From CAZIOH01 sp964540815 (lineage in GTDB: Bacteria; Myxococcota_A; Polyangia; Fen-1088): a DNA stretch of 64,000 nt. Under the pieces are notes generated by a model. The model saw only the letters and a program-made list of their open reading frames with translations. It searched no databases and was not told the origin of the DNA. The position numbers were made by a program, and so were the translations under genes. Shown piece by piece: positions 54,828 through 63,142 of this stretch (position 1 is the first letter of the stretch; every line of letters begins with the position of its first letter). The stretch lies in contig CAZIOH010000011.1 of the NCBI GenBank assembly GCA_964540815.1, positions 1-64,000 of the forward strand, read 5' to 3'.

Positions 54828-55961
54828 ATGCGTTCGCCAGTTCGCTTGTCCTGCGCTCTAGGTCTCGCGCTGCTGTGGCCGTCGTCGGGTTGGTCGGCGC
54901 CCAAGTCGAAATCGACCGATGGGGCCGAGTCGAAGTCCGAGTCGAAGAAGACCACCAAGGAGATCTCGGCGGACGACGGCTTCCAGAAGCAGATGGACTG
55001 GGAGAATAAGCTGCTCGGTCCGAACACGGAAAAAAAGATCGATCTCGCCAAGATTCAGAAGCTGCAGGCGGAGGAGACGGCCCGGCGCGAGAAGCAAGAG
55101 AAGCTCGACAAGGTCGAGAAGGAGCGCAAGGAGCGCGAGGCCGCGCTCGCGGCCCAGAGGCAGGACGTGAAGGCTCCGAGCACGCGCGAGGTGCCGAGCG
55201 TCGAGGAGGCCCCGCCGCCGCCGAAGCCGGTGGAGAAGCACGACGACGCCTTCGTGGACAAGCTGCTCAAGGACGGGAAGTCGGGAGAGCACAAGCACGC
55301 CGCGGTGTCGAACGACGACGTGGACCAGCTGCTGAACAAGGTGAAGCAGGACAACGGCGCGACCATCACCCCCAAGCCGAAGTCGGGGCGCGCCGATTCG
55401 GTCGATCAGCTGCTCGCCACCGCCGACAAGCAGCAGGCCATCAAGACCACCGCGCGCAAGCCGGCGGAAGCCGAGCCGGTGAGCGCGGAAGCCGCGGCCC
55501 GCGAGGCCACCCTCAAGGCCATCGCCGCGGCGGCCGCGAAGGCAGAGGAAGAGCGCAACCGAAACCGACGTCCGGCCATCCCGGACGCGGCGATGCTGGC
55601 GCATCGGCAGCCGGCGGCCGCGGTGGTGCGCGAGGCGCCTCCAGCGCCGCGCGCCCTCCCCGTGAAGGAGACTCCGGTGGTGGCAGCTCCGGCCCCCGCA
55701 GCGCAGGCGGCCACCGCCTGGAAGGATCCGTTCGCGAACGAGGCCCCGGTGGCCCCTGCTCGGCGGGCCAAGGTGTCGGCCACCATCGCTCCGGCGACCT
55801 CGCGACACGGGGCCGCTGGTCGTCACGCACCGTCGACCCGACCCGCGGGCAACGACACCGCGCAGGATCCGTTCGAGGGTGGCGGAGCAAACAAGGCCCG
55901 ACCAGCGGCGCCGAAGAAGTCGCGCAAGCGCTCGGCACACTGGAAGGATCCGTTCGCGTAG
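54828..55961 (+). CDS. Secreted Lys/Ala-rich protein with VDxLL and DPF repeats
   Basis: A 377-aa protein of unknown function. A signal peptide ends about at WSA (residues 22-24). Residues 60-115 are a charged coiled-coil-like stretch. Three copies of VD[KQ]LL follow (143-147, 165-169, 192-196), each in an acidic context, spaced 22 and 27 residues apart. The rest is Ala/Pro/Lys/Arg-rich with two WKDPFA copies (one about 300, one as the C-terminal end) and an extra DPFEGG between. Such spaced short motifs suggest a flexible scaffold binding the same partner repeatedly (inference). ATG 54828 is chosen over 54810 because of its SD. Confidence 0.7.
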   Translation: MRSPVRLSCALGLALLWPSSGWSAPKSKSTDGAESKSESKKTTKEISADDGFQKQMDWENKLLGPNTEKKIDLAKIQKLQAEETARREKQEKLDKVEKERKEREAALAAQRQDVKAPSTREVPSVEEAPPPPKPVEKHDDAFVDKLLKDGKSGEHKHAAVSNDDVDQLLNKVKQDNGATITPKPKSGRADSVDQLLATADKQQAIKTTARKPAEAEPVSAEAAAREATLKAIAAAAAKAEEERNRNRRPAIPDAAMLAHRQPAAAVVREAPPAPRALPVKETPVVAAPAPAAQAATAWKDPFANEAPVAPARRAKVSATIAPATSRHGAAGRHAPSTRPAGNDTAQDPFEGGGANKARPAAPKKSRKRSAHWKDPFA

Positions 55962-56415
55962 GAAATCGGAGCCCGGGCGTGGAGCGACGGTCTGTCGGAT
56001 TCCAGGGGGATCCGGAGGGCCAGCGAGCGCGTGTTCGAGTTCCAGTTCGAGTGGGGCCAGCGGGCATCGGGGGCGTGCGGGTCGGGGCGGGCGGGATCGC
56101 GACCCGAGAGCCGCTGAACGCTCCTCTATGTCCGATCGATTCGCTGGCCGCTCGTCGCCCTCGAACTCGCTGGCCTGCCGGTCCGCCCGAAACCATCCGA
56201 ATTTCCGACAGACTCTTCACCCATCCGCGGTCCCAGGCCTCTCGACTGACCCGGATTGCGCGCTGTAGCGCTCTGGATGGGCGTGAGGCGAACTGCCACA
56301 CGGTTGCCAGGCCCGTCTTCAATTCCGCCACACGTCGCGGCACGTGGGCGGGTGGGTTTGCTCCGAAAGGCCCGGAAAACCAGGACATTCCTCTCGGCTC
56401 GGCCGACGCGTTCGA
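55962..56415. other. Gene-free stretch
   Basis: About 450 bp between two Lys-rich secreted protein genes. No frame here looks like a protein and I see no strong hairpin or tandem repeat. It ends at a sigma54-like site at 56416. Confidence 0.5.
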
Positions 56416-56431
56416 TGGCATGACAGGTGCA
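56416..56431 (+). promoter_or_regulatory. Possible sigma54 promoter of small Lys-rich gene
   Basis: TGGCATGACAGGTGCA fits TGGCACG-N4-TTGCA at 10 of 12 defined positions and keeps the GG-N10-GC core spacing. A start near 56442 gives a leader of about 54 nt to ATG 56496. No upstream activator site was identified. Confidence 0.35.
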
Positions 56432-56495
56432 CGTGGCAGGTGCGAGCCGAGCGGCCGAGAGGCGGTTCGGTTTCAAACCCCAACAGGAGACATTC

Positions 56496-56678
56496 ATGAA
56501 ACTCACCCGCGTCATCTTCATCGCCCTCGCCCTCGCCCTCCCCGCTTCGTGGACCGTTGCCAAGGCCGAGGAGGGCGCTGCCCCGGCTGGCGAGACCACC
56601 AAGAAGGAGAAGAAGGCCAAGAAGGCCAAGAAGGCGGATGCCCCGGCCGAGGGCGACAAGAAGGAAGAGAAGAAGTAG
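56496..56678 (+). CDS. Small secreted Lys-rich protein
   Basis: A 60-aa protein. MKLTRVIFIALALALPASWT is a typical signal peptide with a likely cut after AKA. The mature peptide of about 37 residues is nearly all Lys, Glu, Ala and Gly (KKEKKAKKAKKADAP), with no Cys. The gene looks real: a strong SD (AGGAGA), its own terminator right after, and a possible sigma54 promoter. A short basic peptide outside the membrane might bind nucleic acid, LPS or polyphosphate; that is speculation. Confidence 0.75.
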   Translation: MKLTRVIFIALALALPASWTVAKAEEGAAPAGETTKKEKKAKKAKKADAPAEGDKKEEKK

Positions 56679-56709
56679 TCTCGACCTCCTTCAGTTGAAC
56701 GACATGAAG

Positions 56710-56746
56710 ACCCCGGGTCGATCTCGACTCGGGGTTTTCATTTTTT
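56710..56746 (+). terminator. Rho-independent terminator
   Basis: A 12-bp stem (about 56710-56721/56724-56735, one G-T wobble, tight loop) followed by TTTTCATTTTTT. It lies 32 nt after the stop of the small Lys-rich gene and is the best intrinsic terminator in the window. Confidence 0.88.
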
Positions 56747-56803
56747 CCAAGGACCCACCTTGCCAGCCCACATCGATGATGCTCGACCGTCGCGGGGGAG
56801 CTG

Positions 56804-57163
56804 TTGAAGTTGCCGATCCTGCTGCCGGTCCTCCAGCCCGACTGCATGTCGTATCCGTGTCGCGAAGAGTGCTGTAGCGCGGGATGCGACGTCTGGCCGA
56901 AGGAGCGCAGCGCCCTTCTGCACGCGGGGCTCGCCATCGATTCCGACTTCTCGGAGCCCTACGAGGACGACGAGGGAGATCGGCTGTATCGAACCACCGT
57001 CCGAGGGCGCGGATGTGTCTTCCTGCTCGAGACGCGCGGCTGCCGGCTGCACGCCACGGGCCTCAAGCCGGAGGTCTGCGTCCTCGCGCCGCGCGACCAA
57101 GCGGAGGCCGACGAGATGGCCGGCGAATCCATGTTGCCGTGCCGCGCGGAGTGGGCCTACTGA
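56804..57163 (+). CDS. YkgJ-like Cys-rich protein
   Basis: A 119-aa protein with eight or more cysteines: YPCREECCSAGCDVW, GRGCVFL, TRGCRLH, PEVCVLAP and LPCRAE. This follows the CxxxxCC...C...C...C...C plan of the YkgJ/UPF0153 family, thought to bind zinc or an iron-sulfur cluster; its function is unknown. The TTG start at 56804 follows a GGGGGAG SD. It lies between a terminator and the response regulator gene, so it is probably transcribed alone. Confidence 0.7.
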   Translation: MKLPILLPVLQPDCMSYPCREECCSAGCDVWPKERSALLHAGLAIDSDFSEPYEDDEGDRLYRTTVRGRGCVFLLETRGCRLHATGLKPEVCVLAPRDQAEADEMAGESMLPCRAEWAY

Positions 57164-57277
57164 TCGCATGGCCCGTCGTGCCCGCAATCTGACCGAAATG
57201 TGGAATTCAGAAAGTTGCAACGCGCTCACCCGTGCGACGACGCTGTCGAGGCTCCCACCCATCGGTCGGTCCCGGCG

Positions 57278-57289
57278 TTCGCGAGCGAA
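57278..57289. promoter_or_regulatory. Palindrome TTCGC-GA-GCGAA before response regulator
   Basis: A 12-nt near-perfect palindrome (5-bp arms) 54 bp upstream of the response regulator start. It is a possible operator, and the only structure I see in 57164-57342. Confidence 0.25.
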
Positions 57290-57342
57290 TGCGACGGTCC
57301 GGCCGTTTGCCCCACGGCGTGGTTTCGCGCAAGCTACGCACG

Positions 57343-58020
57343 ATGGCACCTGACGAGAGTCCTCGGATCACCGTCCTTCTGGTGGACGATCATCATCTTT
57401 TCCGACAGGGCCTCCGGGCGGTCCTCGAGACAACGAGCGACCTGGCGGTGATCGGTGAGGCGTCGACCGGGCGCGAGGCCTTCGAGATGGTGGACCGCCT
57501 GAAGCCGGCGGTGGTCGTCGCGGACGTCACCTTGCCCGACGGAGACGGCATCGCGGCTGCGCGCGAGATCCTCAAGCGAGAACCTGCGACCCGCGTGCTC
57601 ATGCTGACCATGCACGGCAATCACTTCTATGTCTCGCAGGCGCTGACGGCGGGCGCCAAGGGCTATGCGCTCAAGGAGCAACTCCCGAACGACATCGTGG
57701 ATGCCGTGCGGGCGGTGGCCCGTGGCGAGACCTATGTGGCTCCGCAACTGCCGCAGGAGCTGGCGGCGACGACGACCGCGGGGAGCAAGCCCGGAGACAC
57801 CAGCAGCCCGACGAATCCGCTCACCACCCTGTCCCCCCGCGAGCGCGACATCTTCGATCTCATCGTGCGCGGCTACACCAACACCTCGATGGCGGAGACG
57901 CTCAAGCTCAGCGTCAAGACCATCGAGACGCACCGGGCTCACATCAACAAGAAGCTGCGCGTGCACTCGACCGGCGAGCTCATCCGCCTGGCCGCCCTCC
58001 ACGGCCTCGTCGCAAGTTGA
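57343..58020 (+). CDS. NarL/FixJ-type response regulator
   Basis: A 225-aa regulator. The receiver domain has Asp15/Asp16 (LLVDDHH), the phosphoacceptor Asp61 in VVVADVTLPDGDG, Thr89 and Lys111. A Thr/Gly/Pro linker leads to a LuxR-type HTH (about 160-220; LSPRERDIFDLIVRG, LSVKTIETHRAHINKKL). It should activate or repress promoters once phosphorylated. A convergent sensor kinase gene ends only 7 bp away and is the obvious candidate partner, although convergent pairs are not the usual arrangement. Confidence 0.93.
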   Translation: MAPDESPRITVLLVDDHHLFRQGLRAVLETTSDLAVIGEASTGREAFEMVDRLKPAVVVADVTLPDGDGIAAAREILKREPATRVLMLTMHGNHFYVSQALTAGAKGYALKEQLPNDIVDAVRAVARGETYVAPQLPQELAATTTAGSKPGDTSSPTNPLTTLSPRERDIFDLIVRGYTNTSMAETLKLSVKTIETHRAHINKKLRVHSTGELIRLAALHGLVAS

Positions 58021-58027
58021 GCGACGG

Positions 58028-59266
58028 TCAGTCGGTGATGGGGAGGCGGAGGACCAGGGCGAGCTCGGGGGGGGATGAGGAGGAGACCTCGGCGGTGAGG
58101 GTGGCCGCGTGGTGCTCGGCGATCTCGCGGGCATAGGCGAGCCCGAAGCCGGCGGCACCACCCAGGCCAGCGGCACCATCGAAGGACGCGAAGTCGAAGC
58201 GGGCGAGGTGACGTTCGAGGGCGGCCGGCGTGAGCCCTTCGAATCCGGCCCGGACCTCGAGACGCGCCCACCCGGGCTCGCGGGTGGTCACGATGGTGAC
58301 CGCGGAGCCGGGCTCGGACAGCCGGAAGGCGTGGAGCACGAGGTTCGCCACCGAGCGAATCAGGCGCGGCAGATCTCCCTCGACCTCGGGCTGTGACGGA
58401 CCGCCGCGCACCCAGTCGATTCGCCCGCCGCGCTTGCGGGTGTCCGCGCGGATGGCTTCCAGGGCGCCCTCGACGATCTCGCGGACCCCGAAGCGGGAGC
58501 GCGCCAGCACCAGCCGTCCCGCCTGGGCGCGGGCCAGATCCACCAGCTCCGCGATGACGGCGTTCTGCTCGCGGGCCCCGAGCTCGATGGCCTCCAGCGC
58601 CGCCGTGCGCTCGATGCCTCCCACGGCCTCCCGCGCCACGTGGGTCCACATCAGCACGGCGCCGAGCGGCGCGCGCAGGTCGTGGCCGAGGCGTGCCACG
58701 AATTCGTGGAGCTGTTCGTGGATCACCTGCCCGCCGCCGACCGGGAGCGCGCGCAACCGCTCCTCCTGCGCGCCGAGGCGCGACTCTTGCGCGCGCAGGA
58801 GCTCCGCTTGCGCGCCGAGGCGCGACTCTTGCGCGCCGATCCGCTCCTCGAGCTCGAAGGCCTCCAGCGTCGAGGCCACTTGCCGCAGCCAGGGTCCGAG
58901 CCACGGCTCTGCCCGAGCCTCCTGCGGCCGCGAAGCGGTCGAGATGGTCAGTCGTCCGAGGCCCCGTCCCCGGGCCACGAGGGGAAGCTCGAGGACCGGC
59001 CCGTGCGAGAGCGCGGCCTTCCCCGCCTCCGTCTCGGGATGGGTGAACGCGTGGGCGCCCGCGTGCGGCGACGCCGCGTCGAGCTCGAGGCGGGTCGGCG
59101 CCCCGAACAGCTCGGCCGACAAGGCCACCACCCGACGAGCCACCTCCGAGAGCGGCGCGGTGGCGGGCATCTCGAAGAGCGCCGCGAGAGCCTGCTCGGC
59201 GCACGCGCGATCGGGCGTCGAGGCCGCGGGACCACCGCCCGGGTCGGGCGGGTCAGTGGACTTCAT
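58028..59266 (-). CDS. GAF-type sensor histidine kinase with degenerate ATPase
   Basis: A 412-aa soluble protein. A GAF-like N-terminal domain (about 25-130) leads into a coiled coil (135-172) made of tandem ESRLGAQ-like heptads. The HisKA helix has His195 in GHDLRAPLG. The HATPase_c part keeps the N box (LIRSVANLVLHAF) and a G2-like GFGLAYAREIAEHHA, but where the G1 box DxGxG should be it reads RAGFEGL, without the Asp. It may be a weak or inactive kinase, or a histidine phosphotransfer/phosphatase protein. It overlaps the dipeptidase stop by 14 bp, so it lies downstream of that gene in one transcript. Confidence 0.85.
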   Translation of the reverse strand: MKSTDPPDPGGGPAASTPDRACAEQALAALFEMPATAPLSEVARRVVALSAELFGAPTRLELDAASPHAGAHAFTHPETEAGKAALSHGPVLELPLVARGRGLGRLTISTASRPQEARAEPWLGPWLRQVASTLEAFELEERIGAQESRLGAQAELLRAQESRLGAQEERLRALPVGGGQVIHEQLHEFVARLGHDLRAPLGAVLMWTHVAREAVGGIERTAALEAIELGAREQNAVIAELVDLARAQAGRLVLARSRFGVREIVEGALEAIRADTRKRGGRIDWVRGGPSQPEVEGDLPRLIRSVANLVLHAFRLSEPGSAVTIVTTREPGWARLEVRAGFEGLTPAALERHLARFDFASFDGAAGLGGAAGFGLAYAREIAEHHAATLTAEVSSSSPPELALVLRLPITD

Positions 59267-60440
59267 TGGCCTCGAGGACCCGCAGGGTGTTGAGCCCGAG
59301 GATCCGCTGGATCTCCCAGGCGGACAGCCCGCGCTTCTTGAGCTCGACGGTCAGCGCGGAGAGCTGACTGGCGTCGGCCAGGCCGGCCGGAGTCACCGGG
59401 ATGCCGTCGAAGTCGGAGCCGAGGCACACGTGATCGGCGCCCGCCACCGCCACCATGTGCACGATGTGGTCGACCAGCCGTGACAGGGGAACCGATGGCA
59501 GCTCGAGCGAGGCCTCCTGGACGTGGCGCCAGGATTCGTCGACCGGCAGATCCCGGTAGCGGGCCCAGATCGGCGCCTGGGCCCGCGCGAAGCTCGAATC
59601 CAGGAAGGCGGGGTTGTAGTTCACGCAGACCGCGCCCCCGTTCTTGGCCACCGCCCGCAGCATGGCATCGCTCACGTTGCGCGGGACGTTGGCCAGGCTG
59701 CGCGCGGAGGAGTGGGACAGGAGCACCGGCTTCTTCACCAGGTGAATCGCGTCCCAGAACAGCGGATCCGAGGCGTGCGACAGATCGACCACCACCCCGA
59801 GTCGCTGCATGAGCGCGAGCACGGCCCGACCATGCGGGGTGAGACCATCGCCGTCTCCGGCGTCTCCGCTCGAGCCACCGATGTCGTTGGAGTTGGCCCA
59901 GGTCAAGGTCATGTACCGGACCCCCGCGGCCGCCAGCTGGCGCAGGTGGGCGAGCTGCTCGGACTTCGAGCCCACGCCGAGCGTGTGTCCACCCTCCACC
60001 CCGAGCAGCAACGAGGGAATTCCATGCGCCGCGTTGGCCTCGACGTCACGCGCGGTGCGGGCCAGGGCCAGCCGGCCCCCGCTCGCATCCACCATGGCCC
60101 CGATGGACGCGATCTGGCGCATGGACTCGGCGAAGTAATCCGCGGGGGCGGTGCGCCGCGGGAACACGAAGATCGACAGGAACTGGGCGTCCACGCCCCC
60201 GAGCTTCATCTTGGAGTAGTCGAGGTGGCCCGACGGGATGCCCTCGAAGAAGTGGGCGCCCTGATACACGATGCGCTGGGTGGTGTCGGCGTGGGTATCG
60301 ACCACGATGGATCTGAAGTGCAGCTCGAGCGGATCCATCGAATCGGGCGCCGGCTCGGCGGCCAGCCGGAATCCCGCGGGTGGCGCCGGGAACAGGGCGG
60401 AGAGCCAGGTCGACGCAGCCAGGGCGCACGCGAGCAGCAT
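59253..60440 (-). CDS. M19 membrane dipeptidase family protein
   Basis: A 395-aa zinc dipeptidase. The metal ligands are seen in order: HxD in VVDTHADTT, Glu in GVEGGHTLG, His in VVDLSHAS, His in LLSHSSAR and Asp in LGSDFDG. A signal peptide-like N-terminus (about 1-22) suggests export. Family members split dipeptides, including D-amino acid ones. It shares a transcript with the sensor kinase gene that begins inside its 3' end. Confidence 0.9.
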   Translation of the reverse strand: MLLACALAASTWLSALFPAPPAGFRLAAEPAPDSMDPLELHFRSIVVDTHADTTQRIVYQGAHFFEGIPSGHLDYSKMKLGGVDAQFLSIFVFPRRTAPADYFAESMRQIASIGAMVDASGGRLALARTARDVEANAAHGIPSLLLGVEGGHTLGVGSKSEQLAHLRQLAAAGVRYMTLTWANSNDIGGSSGDAGDGDGLTPHGRAVLALMQRLGVVVDLSHASDPLFWDAIHLVKKPVLLSHSSARSLANVPRNVSDAMLRAVAKNGGAVCVNYNPAFLDSSFARAQAPIWARYRDLPVDESWRHVQEASLELPSVPLSRLVDHIVHMVAVAGADHVCLGSDFDGIPVTPAGLADASQLSALTVELKKRGLSAWEIQRILGLNTLRVLEANEVH

Positions 60441-60488
60441 GCCCGAAACTCTAACAGGTTGCCTACCCGTCGGTGTGTCACCGACGGA

Positions 60489-61247
60489 TCACCGACGGGT
60501 GGGAGCCGCGGCGGGCGCGGGCTTGCGGGCGAGGGCCAGGATCGAGACACCGAACGGGGGGGCGAGCCTCGGCGCCGTGGCCACGTCGAGCTGGAAGATC
60601 GCACCGAGCAGGCGGTTCATCAGCGGCGTGTTGACCTCGCTCTCGCTCCGGAAGTCGTGGCTCCAGAGCTTCATGAGCTGACGGGCCGCCCAGATCGGCC
60701 CGAACAGGAGGTAGTTGAAGTGAAAGCTCCGCTCGACGGTGAGACCGGCGGCGGCCACCCGCGACAGGAAGGTGTCCATGCGATAGCGCCGCTTGTGGCT
60801 CGAGACCACGTCCTGCAGACCCCAGAGCGAGGGGAAGGCCGGCACGGTGAGGAGCGCCGCCGCGCCCGGCGCGAGCACCCGCGCGATCTCCGACAGGGCG
60901 CGCGCATCGTCCTCCACGTGCTCCACGATGTCGGTGGCGATGACCAGCGCGAACGACGCGTCGGCGAACGGCATGGCGGTGATGTCGCCCTTCTCGACCC
61001 GCCCGAGCCCCTTCTCGGCGCAGAGGCGGATGGCCTCGTCGCTGAAGTCGAGGCCGGTGACGTGCTCGAAGCCGAGGTCACGCAGGAGCCGCAGGTTCGT
61101 GCCGGCGCTGGTCCCCACCTCGAGGACCGGCGCCGAGGGTGGCAGGTCGAGGGCCCGGACCTCCCGACCGAAGAGGGCCCGGCGGCCCACGTACCACCAG
61201 TGGTCCTCCTGAAGGCGGGCGTCGGCGGCGTAGACGGAGTCTTGCAC
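60489..61247 (-). CDS. Class I SAM-dependent methyltransferase
   Basis: A 252-aa methyltransferase from GTG 61247. Motif I VLEVGTSAGTNLRLL, GLDFSDEAIRLCA, GDITAMPFADASF and ATDIVEHVEDD are typical of Methyltransf_11-like enzymes. A longer C-terminal part (FPSLWGLQDVVSSHKRRY, HFNYLLFGPIWAARQLMKLW) matches a group found near glycosyltransferases and often linked to membrane glycans. The substrate is unknown. It is divergent from pgm. Confidence 0.83.
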   Translation of the reverse strand: MQDSVYAADARLQEDHWWYVGRRALFGREVRALDLPPSAPVLEVGTSAGTNLRLLRDLGFEHVTGLDFSDEAIRLCAEKGLGRVEKGDITAMPFADASFALVIATDIVEHVEDDARALSEIARVLAPGAAALLTVPAFPSLWGLQDVVSSHKRRYRMDTFLSRVAAAGLTVERSFHFNYLLFGPIWAARQLMKLWSHDFRSESEVNTPLMNRLLGAIFQLDVATAPRLAPPFGVSILALARKPAPAAAPTRR

Positions 61248-61264
61248 GTGGGACGCGCAATCTA

Positions 61265-61301
61265 GTACGCGTGACCGGGAACGACAACCGGATGCGCGTA
61301 C
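61265..61301. promoter_or_regulatory. Inverted repeat GTACGCG/CGCGTAC upstream of methyltransferase
   Basis: Perfect 7-bp arms (61265-61271 and 61295-61301) with a 23-nt spacer, in the 200-bp divergent region between the methyltransferase and pgm. A possible operator. No convincing -35/-10 pair was found for either gene. Confidence 0.3.
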
Positions 61302-61447
61302 GTGAGGGAGCTGGCAGTTGCGACTTCGGACTTCGGGCCCCCTGAGCCGAGGCCCCGACGAGGCCCGACCCTCCAGCCCGGTGCTAGGCTTCGTTCGTTT
61401 CGCGCCGTCACGACGGGCGGCGGTTCCATATTCCCCGGAGGTCGTTC

Positions 61448-63142
61448 GTGTCCGACAAGCCCTTGCCATCGCCCTTGCCCTCGTCCTCGGCCGCTCCCTC
61501 GCCCCTGGCCGGTTTGCCCGCGCCCCGCTCCATGCTGGTCAACGTCCCGCGCCTCGTGACGTCCTATTTCACCACCACGCCCGATCCCGCCGTTCCGGCG
61601 GAGCGGGTGGCCTTCGGGACCTCGGGCCATCGCGGCTCGTCGCTCACCGGGTCGTTCCAGGAGGCGCACATCCTGGCGATCACCCAGGCCATCGTCGCCT
61701 ACCGGGCCCAGGCCGGCATCGACGGCCCGCTCTTTCTCGGCAAGGACACCCACGCCCTGTCCGAGCCGGCGTTTGCCAGCGCGCTCGAGGTGCTGGCAGC
61801 CAGCGGGGTCGAGACGCGGGTGGACAGCCAGGACGGGTACACGCCGACCCCCGCGCTCTCCCATGCCATCCTCCGCTACAACCGCGGCCGCACGACCCAC
61901 CTGGCCGACGGCATCGTGATCACCCCGTCGCACAATCCGCCCGAGGACGGGGGATTCAAGTACAACCCGCCGAACGGCGGTCCGGCGGACTCCGACGTCA
62001 CGGGCTGGGTCGAACGCAGCGCCAACGAGCTGCTGGCGATCGGCAACCGAGGGATCCGGCGGATTCCGCTGGCGCGCGCGCGCCGCGCGGCCTGCGTGCA
62101 GCCCTACGACTTCGTCTCGCCGTACGTGGACGATCTCGCCAACATGATCGACCTGCCGGCCATCCACGCCGCCGGGCTGAAGATCGGGTGCGACCCGATG
62201 GGAGGCGCGGGGATCGCTTACTGGCAGCCGATCGCCGAGCGCTTCGGGATCGACATCGAGGTCGTGAACGACGTGGTGGATCCCACCTTCGGCTTCATGA
62301 CGGTGGATGGAGACGGCAAGATCCGCATGGATTGCTCATCACCCTTCGCGATGGCCCGGTTGATCGGGCTCAAGGATCGCTTCTCGATCGCCTTCGGCAA
62401 CGACGCCGATGCCGATCGGCACGGGATCGTCACGCCCGCGGCCGGGCTGATGAACCCCAACCACTATCTGAGCGTGGCGATCGACTATCTCTTCCGCAAC
62501 CGGCCGGGCTGGTCGAACGGAGCCGCCGTCGGCAAGACCATGGTCTCGAGCAGCCTCATCAACCGGGTGGCCGCCCGCCTGGGACGCCGGGTCGCCGAGG
62601 TGCCGGTGGGCTTCAAGTACTTCGTGGCGGGCCTGCTCGACGGAAGCTATGGCTTCGGCGGCGAGGAGAGCGCCGGGGCCTCGTTCCTGCGCCGGGACGG
62701 CGCCGTCTGGACCACCGACAAGGATGGGCTGGTGATGAACCTGCTCGCCGCCGAGATCACCGCACGAACCGGGCAGGATCTCGGCGACCTCTATCGCCAG
62801 CTGACCGCCGCGCTCGGCAACCCGGTGTACGAGCGCACCGATGTGGCGGCCACGCCGGCCGAGAAGACCGCGCTCAAGAAGCTCGCGCCCTCCGACGTGC
62901 CCGCTTCCGAGCTGGCGGGCGAGCCGATCCTGGAAAAGCTCACCGCCTCTCCGGAGGGCGCCGCGCCCCTCGGGGGGCTGAAGGTGGTCACCGCGAACGG
63001 GTGGTTCGCGGCGCGGCCCTCGGGAACCGAGGACAAATACAAGATCTACGCCGAGAGCTTCCGCGACCCGGAGCACCTGCGGCGCATCCAGGATGAGGCC
63101 CGAGACATCGTGGCGGCGGCCCTGCGGGGCCGTGCCCGGTAG
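61448..63142 (+). CDS. pgm: Phosphoglucomutase (alpha-D-glucose type)
   Basis: A 564-aa phosphohexomutase that interconverts glucose-1-phosphate and glucose-6-phosphate. FGTSGHRG, the catalytic Ser loop TPSHNPPEDGGFKYNPPNGG, the metal loop DADADRHG, the sugar loop GGEESAG and the phosphate loop RPSGTEDKYKIY are all present. It lacks no core region and matches the 546-aa E. coli Pgm type with an added Ser/Pro-rich N-terminus. The GTG 61448 start has a GGAGG SD. It feeds UDP-glucose and so the sugar operon. Confidence 0.95.
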   Translation: MSDKPLPSPLPSSSAAPSPLAGLPAPRSMLVNVPRLVTSYFTTTPDPAVPAERVAFGTSGHRGSSLTGSFQEAHILAITQAIVAYRAQAGIDGPLFLGKDTHALSEPAFASALEVLAASGVETRVDSQDGYTPTPALSHAILRYNRGRTTHLADGIVITPSHNPPEDGGFKYNPPNGGPADSDVTGWVERSANELLAIGNRGIRRIPLARARRAACVQPYDFVSPYVDDLANMIDLPAIHAAGLKIGCDPMGGAGIAYWQPIAERFGIDIEVVNDVVDPTFGFMTVDGDGKIRMDCSSPFAMARLIGLKDRFSIAFGNDADADRHGIVTPAAGLMNPNHYLSVAIDYLFRNRPGWSNGAAVGKTMVSSSLINRVAARLGRRVAEVPVGFKYFVAGLLDGSYGFGGEESAGASFLRRDGAVWTTDKDGLVMNLLAAEITARTGQDLGDLYRQLTAALGNPVYERTDVAATPAEKTALKKLAPSDVPASELAGEPILEKLTASPEGAAPLGGLKVVTANGWFAARPSGTEDKYKIYAESFRDPEHLRRIQDEARDIVAAALRGRAR

